Of a DNA stretch of 64,000 nucleotides, positions 46,102-59,417 are shown one piece after another. The position numbers and the translations under genes are program-made. The stretch's first letter is position 1, and each line of letters opens with the position of its first letter. The stretch is from Lunularia cruciata (lineage: Eukaryota > Streptophyta > Marchantiopsida > Lunulariales > Lunulariaceae), in assembly GCA_948567375.1 (NCBI GenBank), contig OX419758.1:62029965-62093964 (forward strand). The letters are read 5' to 3'. The notes under the pieces were generated by a model. The model made no database searches and was not told the origin of the DNA. It saw nothing but the letters and a program-made list of their open reading frames with translations.

Positions 46102-49100
46102 TGTGGTACCCACATTTTTCATTTTGTTCTATCTTGAAGAAGAAGTGTACAGTCAAAGTTGTATTGAAGAATGGTGTAAAAAGAAGAAGAACTGTATCTT
46201 TGGATTGAAACCCAAAGTATAGTGACTTTGTTTCAAAATAGAAGTACTCAAATTAGACTTGGCACAAAGAAACTTGAAGTAAGGAAACTTTGCCTTAGGA
46301 TGATCAACCCGATGCAAAGATAATGTAACAAAATTCCTTTGGATTTGTCAATCAAGAAAGGATAGGTAAGAAAGTGGCTAAGACGTGAACAATTAAACTT
46401 GACAATGCTAGGATGAACTCATGCAAAAGGTGTGATCTTCAATGAAGAGTGACAAAGGAATGACCAATCAACAAAGCATTATAAAATTGAGACTTAACTT
46501 TGTTGAGGGGATTTCAAAATATCACACAAGTATCCTAAGACATTGAGTGGTCAATCCCAAGGAGTGCCCATAGCAAAGCCAGTTGATAATTTGATGTTTA
46601 ACAATTTTGAAGGAGTTAGGATCTTGAGACCAAGAGATGGTAGAATCATTTTTCAGCTACCATGCATTAGGGATTGCATAATGCCAAAGAAGAGTCCTTC
46701 ACTTGTAGTAAGAAATCCAACAATTCGATGGTTAGATATGACAGCTAGAATTGAAGTTCTGAATAGACTTTGGATCACCTTTTTGGCCTAGAACTAGAAC
46801 TTGAGTTTTCTAGGGTTTATGGCAAAAGTAGCTTTGAGTGATTGTGAGAAGGGACTTGAGAATGAAGAGAAGCAAGGAAATATGGCTCAACAGAGTTGGA
46901 TTGGAGATTGGTGCTGGGAAGAGAGGCCAATGAGGAAACTGGGGCTACATTGCTTGGGAAGGAAGAGCCTTTGGAAAAGATAGATGAAATCCAAATTTCC
47001 TTCACTACTCCATGCACAAAGAATGAGTACAAAGTCAATACCTATTGGGATCAAGCAAAGTATTGTTGGGGTGATGATGGTACTCTTCAAGACGGATTGC
47101 ACTACAAACATGATGAAGCACCAAGCGGTGTTCTTCTATCAGATGTTTGCAGAGGCACTAGTGAATTAGGCGAAGTGCTTTCACCAATGAACAAGATAGA
47201 TGGTGTGGTGCTGGAGAGATTGAGACCCTCTCCACTACTTGGTGCCATTTGCTACACATTTCTATTTTGGGTTGAACTTGATGAAGGAGACAAAGCAACG
47301 GAAGATGGTGTCTCACTTTCATCCAGATTTACAAAAAGCAGAAAATGAGGAGAAACAATAGTATATCCAACACATCCAAAGTAGTGATGAGCACTATGCA
47401 AGAATGGGTAACACATGAGGAGAGCAATGAATATCCCAAAGACAAGGAAGAGAAGTCATCTTGAGAGGAGCATGTCGTTGGTCCAGCCCAAGAAGACAAG
47501 GAAGATGAACTCAAAGTAAGACATCATAGTGATTGATAAGTCATTGGGGGAAAAGGAGTTAGAAGGCAAAGCTGAGTATAGGTCAAAAGACTTGAAAGAA
47601 GAAGGAGAACCAGAGCTTACATTGCGGAGCAAAGGATCAAGCAATAGAAGTGAGGTTGAAATGGAAAGTTCAACAATGAGGTGAAGAAGATGCTGACACC
47701 AGAGAACAAGAGTCCCATGCAGTGATTGATTGCATGGGAAGAGAAATTCTATATCCAAAATTACCAAGCATGGAGATAGAAGAGATGCCAGAAGCTAAGC
47801 CAAAGTTGGAGGTTCAGGATGGTAGAAGATCAAGGAGAAGTGCTCCTAATGCTTATGTAGAAACAAGCAATGTAAGCCTGGTATTGGATAAGGAAGGAAG
47901 CTCGGATGACATACCCTTGAAGGTGAGGAGATTAAGACTTCAGAGTAAAGCTTTAGTACAAGAAGTGAGGAGAGAAGAACCTAAGAAACTAGAGAGTTCA
48001 AGAGTCTTTGATGGGGTAGAGTACTTGTCGTAGATAATTTGTCCCTTATTTTTGCAGTTAAAGAAGAAGCGGGAAGAGTTAAGAGGAGATCACTCAAGAT
48101 TGAAAGATGAACTGGCAATAGTGAAGTATATGAGTGAGAAAGTTTGGAGTTGAGAAGAAAGTTAATTTATGAATTAGCAACAGGAATGAGCAGAACTCAA
48201 GACTAAGGTAGAGCTTAGGAGGAAGGAGAATGAGAGCCTAATAGAAGTCTTCCATGAAGAGAGGCAAAGCCATGATAAAGCAAGAAGAAGATCAGAAGGA
48301 GAAGATGGCAAAGACTAAGGCCTTGAGAGTAGAAGTGCATGACACGCGAGTAGAAGTCATCTATTTGAAGAATATGGCGGCAGTAATGAGACAAGTTGGA
48401 GAGTTTGAAGACAAGTGCGGCGGAGAAAGATTGAGCTTGGCAAAGGGAGTTAATTATGAAAAATTGTGAGGAGGAGTGATTGTGTGGGTTGATAAGAGGA
48501 ATAGAAGAGCAAATCAGGCAGAGTGTGAAGGAGAAGGGAGCATTGAAGGCCGAGTTGGAAGATGAGGTAAAGATGTATCAGGAGGAATTGTTAGCGGAGA
48601 GAGAGAAGCTATAGACATTGAGGGAAGAGACAATCAAAGATGTTGTTACAAGAGTGAAGATGATGCTTGGCATGATGTCTGAGGTTCATTTGGAGGAAGC
48701 AAGGCTGCACAAGTTAAAATTGCTAGTGCAGGAGTGAGGAAGAAGAAATCAAAAGACATTGTGTTGAATAAATTGTTGATTTGCTTGAGAGATTGAGTAG
48801 ATAAGAAGATGTTAGAGGTTGGAGACAATGTGTGTCTTAGATTAGATTTAGTTAATTCAAAGAGAGAGACTTCAAAGTAGTGTGAAGGAAGATAAGAAGT
48901 CTAAAGTAGCAAAGGTACAAGTACAAGTGTCTTTGGATCAATTATCTGAGACATTAGAGAGGAGTGGGTCAAAGGATAGAGAGATAGATAGATTACCCAT
49001 GGTCATAATTGCAGATTGTAGTAAAGAAGTGATAGAATTAGTAGAGGATGTACTAGAATTAGGTAGACCCAAGGAAGGTGAAATTTGTGAAGGAACATCA

Positions 49101-49950
49101 GATTTGGAAGTTGAAGTCGAGGTTGACATTGGATTGGAGTAGTAATAGTTTTGAGATTTGAAGACATAAATATGAAGAGGTGTGTTGTCATTTTGGATCT
49201 GCATGTTGATAAAGTTGTTGTAGAATGGTATTTTAGTTAGCTGACTATCAAAGTTCTCAGCCTATTTAACAAAGGCATTTGTAGTGTTATGTTTTTTAGT
49301 ATGCACAATTTATGAAGATAGATGAAGTGAGTGCTTATTCTCAGTACTTATCGCTTGAGCTTAATTCCAAGCATAAAGTTTGTGTATGTATTTGTGAGCG
49401 TGTGGAGAATTTTGAAGTGCAAGTTAATATGCTGATTGGATGTTGGATTTTGCAGCCTTGATCTCCATTTTTTGTGTTTGATCCTGAGTGAAGTGCAATC
49501 AAAGCAATGCCTTTACAGATTTGAGAGGAATTGTAGTGTTGGTAGTATTATGCATTTATGAGTGTAGCGTGAGTTTGATGTGAATCAATTTTGATTGAGG
49601 AAATTGTGCCTTCAATAGAGGGGTGGAATGCAATTCTAAGGTGAAGTTTTTTTGCAATGAAATGGCCGTCTTTGGGAGATTTGAATCATCACAATCAAAG
49701 TTGGTTTGGAAAGATTAGAAACTATTGTGATTATGAGTGTTAATTTGTAATGAGATTGTGAGTTAGTGCTCATTACTCTCTTTTGAGTGTGGTTTCTACT
49801 TGAGAGATTAAAGAAGAACTAAAGAAGAACTCAAGAAGAACTACATTGTTATTGTTTGCTTTGTATTTTACCATTTCTTACTTGTATCTCTATGGGAACA
49901 AACTCTATTTACCTGATTACCACAAAAGTGATACTTATTGGGTTGTCACA
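46102..49950 (+). mobile_element. Element F1: 3.85-kb F-family copy, nested in F2
   Basis: Starts TGTGGTACCCACATTTTT and ends GGGTTGTCACA. The plus strand holds the F protein in broken frames: IRWLDMTARIEVLNRLWITFLA near 46725-46790, DWRLVLGRE near 46900, KHQAVFFYQMFAE near 47110, GVEYL near 48020, then a charged coiled-coil region to TAG about 49141. An untranslated tail of about 800 bp follows. No RT, integrase or transposase motif is visible. Flanks CATTG and CATCT share only CAT, so the target duplication is doubtful. Confidence 0.75.
46540..49143 (+). pseudogene. F-family long coiled-coil protein, copy F1
   Basis: Diverged and frameshifted version of the frame in F3. Preserved parts in order: RNPTIRWLD, DWRLVLGREANEETGATLLG, MMKHQAVFFYQMFAE, an acidic Glu/Lys/Ser linker, GVEYLS, then heptad-like Glu/Lys/Leu-rich stretches (MKRGKAMIKQEEDQKEKMAK) and the C-terminal EVEVEVDIGLE before the stop. 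I do not recognise a catalytic domain. Confidence 0.6.
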
Positions 49951-52887
49951 CATCTCCTTCACTTTTTTCTAGACTATGATTGAATTCATTACTATGCTCA
50001 TTCCTTTCTTTTGCTCTACTCTAACTTCTTTAGACAACTTAGGTAACTCACCCAAAGTCACTTGAGCTCCTACATCAACTACTTCACCTTTAATTTCTAC
50101 CTTTGCAATACTTTGAATTCCATCTAACTCAAAGTAAGTCTAATCTAAGACAAACATTTTCTCCTACTTCTATCATTTCCTATCTACTAAATCTCTCAAA
50201 CAAATCAATAGATTGTTCAATTTTGTGTCCTTTGCTTTCTTCTTCCAAGTTTCTTGTTGTGACAACTTCAACTCCTGCAATCTTGCTTCCTCCAATTTCT
50301 CCTTGGCCTCATTACTCAACATCAGCTTTATCCTCCCAATGATTTCTCCTACTGATCTTGATGGTTTCCCTTGAACTAACTCCTCTCAATTCCTCTCTAA
50401 ATCTAATTCATTTTGGTATATCTTCAACTTCTCTTCAAGCTCTACTTTCAATGCTTCCTTCTCCTTTGTGTTTTGGATAAGTTGAGCCTTTGTACTTTTG
50501 ATCAATCCTTGCAACCATTCCTCTTCACAACTTGTACTTGTCAACTCATGTTGCTAGACCCTATCCTTCTCCACTTCAACCAATCTTAGGTTCTCTATTT
50601 CTGCTCCCTCATCATTGCAATGGCCTTTGAATGCATTGCATTGTGTTGCACTTCATTGAATTCTCCCCTCAACTTCAACATTGCCATTTTGATCCTTTGA
50701 TTCATCAGCCTATCGCTCAAGATCACCATCACGCCTTGCATAAATCTCCTACAAATACTTGAAGTTCTTCTTTTGAAGTACTATGTCAAACCAAAGTACT
50801 TTGGCTTCCTCTTCTCCTTTACTTAACTTCTCCTTCAACTCCAAACTTCCTCACTCAAATCCCTCACCATTTGCAACTCATCTTTCACCTCTAGATGATC
50901 TTGCTGCATCTCTTTCTTCTAAGTTTCCAATTCCAAAAGCAATGGAAAAATGATCTTAGACAATACTCCATCCCTCTATACTCTTCCACTTCACCTTTGT
51001 CTTCCTTGTCCTTGGCTTTGACATCATCCTCCCTTGGTGCCTTGCCCCAAAGTCTTGATCATCTTACCTTCAAACTAATTTGCTCCGAGCTATCATTGTC
51101 ATTATTTACTTGCCTTGGTCTTGCAATTGCCTATTGTAGACTTCTTTTTCTTCTTGTCTCTCTTTAAGACACCAATCTTGGCTCTTCATCCTACTCCTTG
51201 GCCATATCTACCTCTGGTAATTCCAAGTATTGGGCATCCTCTCCATCCATGCATTCAATTTGTGCATGGAACTCTCTATCATCTTCTTTAGCCACCTTGT
51301 CCACTAATTGTTGGACCTTGGGCTCTCCATCACTCTTGCTTGACTCCATGCTTTGTATTATACGTTACTCTTCATCATCTTCATCTTCTTCTTCTTCTAA
51401 GTCCTTGCCCTTGGACTCAGCTTTGCCTTCAAATTTTTCCCTTGAAGATAGATCCACCACCGCTTTGTACCTTGGGTTCAACCTCCTTGTCTTTCATGGC
51501 TACATTGGCAATGGAATCTCTATAGATTGACTTCTTTTCCTCACCTTCAAAGCGGTAAGTGCCACAGTCTTCTCACATCTTGTTCTAGCAAAGTGTTTAT
51601 CTCCTTCCCAAAGCATCATAATATATTGTTGTTCATCAACATCTGCCTTCCAATGTAGATCTGGGTGGAAGTGAGATACCATCTCCTTCTTCTCCTCCAC
51701 ACTAAGAAGTTTCAACCCAAGGTAAAGGTGAGCTACAAATGGTATGAAGTAGTGTGGAGGCGCTTGCAGCCTCCAATTCATGATCATTTGCCTCATTTGT
51801 AGTTGAAATCACCGCACCTAGTTCACCTTCTCTTGTGCAAATATTTGGAGAAAGAACACCACCTGTTGCTTCAATAAGTAGGTGGTGTGCTTTGGTTTCA
51901 ACATCACCAAAGCCAATATGAATCATTGGTTTCAACATTGCCAAAGCCAATACTCTTGGAGCCAACAATACCTTGCCTCATTGGGTCTCTGTATGTATCC
52001 ACCTTATATCCATTCTTTGTGCAAGGAACACTAAAGGAATTTCTCACCTTGTTTGTCTCTTTTGAAGAATCATACTTTCAATAGAAGGTGACTCCACCTG
52101 CATCTCCCACTTCTCTACCTAGGACTAGCCTCCAATTTGACTTGGTCTAGCAAGCCAGATTTCCTCTCTTTCCCTCCGCTTTGGGACTATCTTCACAATT
52201 GCAGGCAACAATTTTTGCCATGAAACCTAGAAAACTTAAATTCTAGTTCCAAGCCAAAAACATGATCCAAAGTATACTCAAGACGTTGATCCTTGCCACA
52301 ACATCTAGCCTTTGAATCGCTGGATTCCTTACCACAAGTCAAGGAATCTGCCTACTACTCTTCATTGGCATTGTGTGTGTTTTGCAATGTGGTTTCTCAC
52401 AAATCCCTCTTGCTACTCAACTTATAAGTATAACTCCTTCAAGATAACTTCTAAGAGGGACATGATATTGACTCATCATTGCAGAATTTTCTCAATGAAG
52501 TTGCAATTTTATATTTTTGAAATTCTTGGTCATTCTTTAGTCAAACTTCAATTGTGAATCACTAGTTTTGTGTGTCTTGCTCCTATCACTATCAATTTAA
52601 TCTTACTCTCAAAGTAGCTATTTTCTTTACACTTACCTTCTTGATTTGTGTGGCCCAAAGAAAAGTTGTTATAGTTTCTTTGGATTGGGTTGATCAGCCC
52701 AAGGCAAAGCATCCTTATTTTGGGTCTACCACCCTTTAAGTCAAGTCTGATCTAAGTCCTTCTTCCTTTGACACGAAGTCAACTTCGTTGAATCTACTCC
52801 AAACACACACTTCTTCTCTCTTCTTCTTCATTTGGCTTCAATAATACACTTCTTCTTTAAACATCATAAAAAAATGTGGGTACTATA
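49951..52887 (-). mobile_element. Element F2, main part (reverse orientation)
   Basis: The minus strand starts at 52887 with TATAGTACCCACATTTTTTT, a degraded TGTGGTACCCACA, and runs to 49951, where F1 interrupts it just before the end of the frame. Conserved pieces include APPHYFIPFVAHLYLGLKLL and HFHPDLHWKADVDEQQYI near 51770-51600. Together with 45243-46101 the copy is about 3.8 kb, like F1. Confidence 0.75.
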
Positions 52888-52960
52888 TACTCCCTCCCTC
52901 AAATGTGAGCATCCCTAAGAACATTGTCTTCCTCTCTTCTATACATGTCCATGTACACGG

Positions 52961-55466
52961 TGTTGTACTTTGCCTTTCTCTCTTTGGGAGCACACAAGAT
53001 GCCTAGCTATGGAGTTTATGAAAAAGAGGTTGTGCGTAGACTTGCCACTACTAATCTGAGTGCATGTGGTACCCAACTAGTAGAACCCTCCACTCTTGTT
53101 TCTAAGATTCCTTCTACAAGGTAGGAGAGGAATGGGTAACCTAACTTGCCATGATAACATGCACTCTTGGTCTATTGGTCATCACTTCCAACATTACCAA
53201 GGAGAAAAACACAACATACCTAGAAAGAAGGAACATATGTGCAACACCCACACACCAATCCAAGCTAACTAGCTGTATAAATAGGCATGCAAGCACAGAG
53301 AGGATCCAATCATAAGAATTTGATAGTAACTCCTTGTGCTTTTGTTAGAAAAGAGCTTAAGAGCCTTCTTGCTCTATTATCAAGATAATTTTAACCTTTA
53401 ATCCAAACCTCCTCGAATTTTTATTTCAAATTTTAACCAATTTCTAATCCAAGCGTGGAACTTTTATGTCTTTTTGATGGGGAAACTTTGTGCAACTCAT
53501 GTGAACATAACTTTCTATGTGTGACTTGGATTCCAGAGTTCTAGGATTCAATGGAAAGCTTGTGAGATAAGATTTCCAGTGACAAAGAAATATGTCTCAA
53601 TTGGATCACTAAAGGTTCCTTGACAAGGTCCCAAACTTTTCCAATTTCTTTTAGATTTTCACCCTAATTTTGAAATCCCTAATTTAGGATTTGCTCCTAG
53701 TTCTTGGTAACTTTTCCCTAGATTTCTAAATCAGAGGTAAAATTGATCCTCACAAAACACTCAAGCAATCTAAAATCCTCAATCATAGTCACAAAGTAGG
53801 AGAATTGACATCCACTCATGATTGAAGATAAAAATGCTCTATTGAGCATACAATAATATTTTTAGTAGAACTTGTTGCAACAGCTCTCACTCTCCATAAA
53901 CAAAAATCCAACCAAATTTTCCACAATAATTTTGCCCTTTTTTACTTCTCTATAGAGTTTGATAGCCTAACCCAACCCAAATCCCTAGATTTGGATCAAT
54001 TCCTGAGTTGAGTTGACTTGTGACCTCTGCAGACCAAGCATACTTGATCCAAGACCCTAAATTGTCCTTTTGAGAAATTCACATGAAACCTTTGCACAAA
54101 GTTGCCATATCTAACCACCAACAACATTGGAAATTTTCATAAGGTGGCTCAAATCACAACTTAGGTAGTGATCAAAACTCCAAACCTGATCATTAGCTCT
54201 TCTCCAACACCTTACATCCCAAAAGCACCAACTTCAATCAACCAAATCTGATTTGAGATTGACCCAAAACTGGAATTTCTTGCACTCAACACTATAAGCA
54301 CTTTGTCTACTCTCTAAGCTAAATAACATATCATGAAAATATCTCATGAAGCTCTCCAAATTGCTTATTTTGGGCTCCAAGGTATGAATTTTACTCCACT
54401 TGATTCAATTGATAATATCCTCTCTAGAATCTGCTTAAATTGTGTGCTTTCTATCTCCAAATTATAGCTTGTCACCTCTTCTCTCCAACCATGGTCTTCA
54501 CATCTCAAATGCTTTCCTTGAACTCCCTTGATGGTTGAAAACTCTTTGGACCCAATCTCTTACAAATTTATCATTTAGTCTCTTCACTTTTGACAAATAG
54601 ACCCCACAAATCCACCTTGAAGCTCATGAGAAAAATTGAGTTTTTCTCCATCTATAAGAGCACATAAATTTTTAAATCCCATACTTGCCCATAAGTAAGC
54701 ACTAGAAGGATGACAAGCTCCAAGTTTCTCATCACCGATTCCATGAATGTTGTCCCAAAATGTATCACCATCTAATCTCGTAAGCCGTCACGGTGTAGAA
54801 TTTAAAGCCTAATGTGAAAATAATTCAAGAGTGGCAGATTGGGAGCATGGGACATGTCCTACTCCATTGTTCTCTCTTACTCCTCTAGAATCCCCAAAGA
54901 ACTCTGTTGTGACAAAGTAACCACAACTACAACCATAAATTGCAATCGCAAGTACCCCACCAAGTGCCAACACTAACTGAGCACCACCAAATACCAATAC
55001 CCATTGAACACCACCCACTATTGTAACTCTAATTGAGATAACTACACTAGGGGAAAGGACAACCTGTAATCTGCAATCACAACACGCACTCTCACAATCT
55101 GCAGATCATCACTTCCTGCCTCATTGGAGAGAAACAAAGGTAGTCTGACCGATCATCACTCCAACCTCACTACCAAGGTCTCCACACTCTACTACAACTC
55201 TCACTTTCAACACCCTCCTCTTGCTCAAGACTCCTCCCACTAAAACACCCCACTCTCCTTGCTCTCTCAACTCTCCCCCACCTATATACATAGGAGCCCT
55301 TAAAAAGGATAAGATCATAACCCATGTGGCCAATTGCATACATATACATGGATAACTCATATGGCAACAACTCAACCATGGGATCCATCATACAATCCAT
55401 TCCACTAATGTAGAGATAACCATACTAATTTACGTTTGCATGGGCTACATAAACCACGACATGACA
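52961..55466 (-). repeat. Long LTR (2.5 kb), E type, probable 3' LTR of element H
   Basis: The minus strand starts TGTCATGTCGTGG at 55466 and ends GTACAACA at 52961, the same limits as the LTR at 36838-39809. It directly follows the end of the H integrase, in the orientation expected for its 3' LTR. No flanking duplication can be tested because the 5' end of H is missing. Confidence 0.65.
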
Positions 55467-55499
55467 ATAGTCCAATATTTTTTGACTCTCCACCCATTT

Positions 55500-56054
55500 A
55501 CTTGAGTGGCAAAAGGATGTCTCCCAAGTCTGCCAATTGAATAAAAGCATTTTCATAAATGTTGCAATACACAATATGGTCCCATCCACCTAAAGTGCAG
55601 CTTCCTTGGAAAAAGTATTCAATGATTTTAATACAATAACTCCAAGTCTCCCTCTTGAAAACCAATAAGCCATATGAGCTTATCATGCCCAACCTTTTGT
55701 TGATCTTGGATTTCCTTTGTAATTTTCATTACATTGTCTTTTCCCTTCTAATCACATAAGTTTATGGTTCTGAAGATGCTTACTTTCCTCCTTTGACAAT
55801 TATTCCTTGCAAAGGATACCATATGATGGTACTTCAAATTCAATTGGTAGTATGGGATGCAATCTGTATGTTAAGAAATATGGTGTTTGCTTAGTGGTAA
55901 TCTTTTTAGTGGTTCTAAATGCCCACAAAGCTACAAGTAGCTTTGTATCCCAATCATAGGCATAGTTGACCATCACTTTGTTAAAAATTTTACACAACAA
56001 TCTATTCGCCTTCTCCATCAACCCATTTTCCTTTAGGTTGTAAGGAGTCATCTT
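55500..56054 (-). pseudogene. Integrase C-terminal half of element H
   Basis: After the J insertion the frame resumes MTPYNLKENGLMEKANRLLC, which covers the catalytic Glu position (family NGQAE; here GLMEKAN keeps Glu), then LLVALWAFRTTKK. Near 55600-55565 RWMGPYCVLQ is the GPY motif of gypsy integrases. The end lies about 35 bp before the LTR. Confidence 0.8.
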
Positions 56055-56609
56055 TGTTATGCCATTTGTAGCATTGCACCTAGATTGCTCAAACTCTAGA
56101 GTAGTAGTGTTGGTAGTCAGGAGTAACTTGGTACTTACTCAACGCTACTTGTTGACAATCAGATTTCATGTTTAGGGTACTGACTACATGGTAGGGACCA
56201 CCATCATTTGCACCGTTCACACTGTAAGGTGTGCCATTAGTAGGACCATAAAGGTTTGAGACCTAGCTTGAGTCCAAGGAAGTATACTTTTGAAGTGCAA
56301 CTCTAGAGAGCTCAATTCTCTTATGTTGAGCCTTCAAGTTCCTTGCTATAGTGGACAAAGGCAGACTTATGTCACTTGGATTTTCTTAACTAGAGTGGGT
56401 GTGGTTTGACTATAATCAATGCCCAATTGTTTATAGATTATTGAGTGATAAATCAGTTACTGATCTGATTGAGTGTGATTCAAGTTGTGTAAACAAACTG
56501 ATTATTGTGGTACTTTAGAGTCCATGTATGACTTATGTGTGAGTTGTGCTTCTATAGTGTGTGATGTTGACAATGATGTATAGCATGAAGCAATGTCTAT
56601 ATGCATGAA
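56055..56609 (+). mobile_element. Solo LTR, family J, in the integrase of H
   Basis: 555 bp starting TGTTATGCC, flanked by ATCTT at 56050-56054 and 56610-56614, a perfect 5-bp target duplication. Removing it rejoins the integrase as HGKMTPYN. It matches 21623-22060. The right end reads GCATGAA rather than a CA end, so the terminus has mutated or the LTR limits are off by a few bases. Confidence 0.8.
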
Positions 56610-57080
56610 ATCTTCCCATGTTTGATTTGGAAGTACTTGGTTAATGCCTCCACAAGTGAGTTAAAAGAATGAGTCCCTCGATCATTGACCATTTCTAGAG
56701 GATATCCATAACAAGAAATGATGTTGTAGAAGAAAAAATTGGCTACAATTTCTGCATCATCTCTCCAAGTTGCTTCAACTTCAACTATTTTAGTAGCATA
56801 GTCAATGCATACTAACATGTATCTCTTCCTTGTGAATTGGTTCACCGGTTGAATTGGGCCCACAAAATCAATACCCCATTTCCCAAATGGGGCCAATGGC
56901 AAAATTTTTCTCAAAGACCCTGGGGAAGTAGCCATTGGCTTTCATGTTCTTAGACAAGCATCACAAATGTGGATATGGTTTTGAGTATCCTTATACATTG
57001 TAGGCCACCAATTCCCTACCATAAGGATTTTCTTCACTGTGTTCTTTAAGACATAGTGTCCTCATGATGCTTTTGAGTGT
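56610..57080 (-). pseudogene. Integrase N-terminal half of element H
   Basis: Near 57000-56960 the zinc module ends with HICDACLRT. Then LAPFGKWGIDFVGPIQP holds the first catalytic Asp and YGYPLEMVNDRGTHS the second. Open for 112 codons (56935-56597). Confidence 0.85.
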
Positions 57081-57099
57081 AATGACTAGATTACTCCTC

Positions 57100-57600
57100 C
57101 TACTTTGTATGCTTCCAAGCACCTATAGAGTACTTCATCTTCACCCATTTTGAGCAAAATGTTGTGCTTCAGCTGATATGGTCCTATTTTCTTGAGAAAG
57201 ATAGGCCTCTACTCTTGGTCCAAACCCTCATGACATTGGCAAGTATGCATATAATGGTATTCTGCCACATACCTTGTACTTTGCATTGCCATCAAATGAT
57301 ACAATTCTTCATAAAGAAATAGGTCATCTACCTCTAGATCCTGGTCTTGAGTTTCCAACTTGAATAGAAAGTATGCATTTTAATATGAAGCCCCCTTCCT
57401 TACTTGTATAGTGTATGTGAATTCTTGTAATAACAAGATCCATCTTGCAATTTTCTTGGACAAATCCACCTTCTTCACCAAATATTCCAATGCATAATGG
57501 TCCATGTGGAATACAAACTTGTATCCCAACAAGTAGTGGCAAGACTTCTTGTAGGCATACATCATTCCAAGTACTTTTGTTTCAATAGTAGTGTAGTTCT
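57100..57600 (-). pseudogene. RNase H remnant of element H
   Basis: VFHMDHYALEYLVKK corresponds to the 'TDHKAL' block with the Asp kept as MDHYAL. KIARWILLLQEFTYTIQVRKG matches the following 'ARW...LQEFDFEI' block. Short frames with stops between. Confidence 0.75.
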
Positions 57601-57664
57601 TCTTTGCAATTGAAAGTTGTCGGTTGGTGTAAGAGATTGGATAGTCCTTCTTCTTATCATCCTT

Positions 57665-58700
57665 CTAACTCAGGACTACTCCAATTGCCATGGACAAAGA
57701 ATCCACATGCACATGAAAAGGGACATCCCAATTTGGAGCCCTCATCATTGGTGCTTCTACCAATTTCTTTTTCAACACTTGGAAAGCTTCTTCTTGTTTT
57801 TCTTCCCACAAATAGTCTTTGGACTTCTTTAGAAGCTTTGTAAAATGTGCAGCTAGCATTGCATAATTAGACACAAAGCATTTGTAACATCTAACATGTA
57901 GCAAGAAGGCTCTCAGCTCCTGAATTTTTTGGGGGATTTCCAAAGCTAAGATGACTTTCACCTTCTCGACATCAACTTCAATTCCTTGGCTTGAGACCCA
58001 ATGCCCCAACAGAATTCCTTCCTTCATTATGAAGAAGCATTTTTCTAAGTGCAATGAAAAGTTGGCAGAATGACACTTTTCAAACATTTGGCAAAGTTAC
58101 TCCAAATATACCTCTCTCCAGCCAAACATGCAAAACTCATCAATGAAAACTTCCACTAACTTCCACAAACTTCCACAAAAAATCTTTAAAAATCACATTC
58201 ATCATCTATTGGAAAGTAGCAAGAGCATTACACAACCCAAAGGGCATTTGATTATATGCAAATGAGCTCCAATTGGTAGTGAATGTGGTCTTGTCCTTGC
58301 CTTCTTCTCAAATGGACACTTGATTGTAGCTTGAAAATCCATCAAGAAAATTGTAGCAAGGATGACTTGCTACTTGGTCCAAAATAGAATCGGTGAAAGG
58401 TAAAGGATGATGATCCTTTCTTGTGACTGCATTTAACTTGCAAAAATCTTGGCAGAGTTGAATCTTCCTTGCCTTCTTCTTTGGCACTATGATAATGGGT
58501 GAAACCTATTCACTGCTCAAGATTGGAAAATTTATTTTGGCCCCCAAGTACTTATCAATTTCATCTTTTACCAAGAGTGAGTACTTTGCATTTAGACAAT
58601 ATTTTTGCTTCCAAAATAGAACTGTACCTTCAATCAAGTCAATCCAATGTTCTCCAAATTTTTTGGAAATACCCAACATTTGATCAATAGACTAGGAAAA
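57665..58700 (-). pseudogene. Reverse transcriptase remnant of element H
   Basis: Blocks in order on the minus strand: IIIVPKKKARK, HHPLPFTDSILDQV, TTFTTNWSSFAYNQMPFGLCNA, then FIDEFCMFG, where the second catalytic Asp of the xxDD box has become Glu. A 140-codon open stretch follows (58087-57665) with LLGHWVSSQGIEVDVEKV and NWDVPFHVHVDS. The FIDxF form resembles FIDD of element D. Confidence 0.85.
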
Positions 58701-59147
58701 TACATCATTGTACTCAATGAACAAGGTAGTATATCCTACCAACTTGTCTAAAGTGACTGTTTTGGATATTTTAAAGATCTTTCCTTCTTCTAAGACATTA
58801 TCTTGACAATCATCGAGGTTAATGACTCCTTCAACATGGTTGACTCAACTCAACCTTAGTCAAATGAAGTTTAGACCTCCTTCCAAATTGCTACTACCCA
58901 AGGTGATGTCATATGAGTCTTCTTCTTTGACTTCCACCTAATAGCACTCCAAATAATTGACTTGGACTTCTTCATCTCAATTTTCTAAAGACAAAGACAA
59001 AAAATCTTTGGATTCATCTTCATCTTCCAATGAAGTAGTTTCTTCAAGGAGGAATCTTTGTCTAACTCATTATCACCAACTTTTGATCTTTGGACAAATG
59101 TCCTTGAACTTAGCTTTTGTTGGTGCAAATCCACCTCAACTTGAGCA

Positions 59148-59417
59148 TTATACAACTTGGGTCTTTTGATCACAATGGGTAACAGTTTTGGTTACTAGTC
59201 TCAATACAATATAGTTTAGCTTGAATAGAACTCCTCCAATAATCATCACTATATTAGACAACGTACCTAGAGGTCTTTGCCTAGTTTGATCTGCAAACTT
59301 CAAGATTTGGGGCATTGGTTCAAATGTATGATACCTCAATCTATGTGCGGTATCCTCCATCATGACATTCATCCCTGAACCTAAGTTAATAGGTACATAT
59401 ATGATCATGCAACCCAT
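59148..59417 (-). pseudogene. Aspartic protease remnant of element H
   Basis: INLGSGMNVMMEDTAHRL resembles the retropepsin loop 'DLGSGxN' with the catalytic Asp replaced by Asn, followed by PMPQILKFADQTRQRPLG and further strands. The region 59420-60150 upstream is a degraded linker with no long frame. Confidence 0.65.

Noticed and set aside
45243..49950. DNA transposon with 690-bp terminal inverted repeats
   Set aside because: The left arm is the displaced 3' end of F2. Its reading frame continues at 49951, so the inversion comes from nested insertion.
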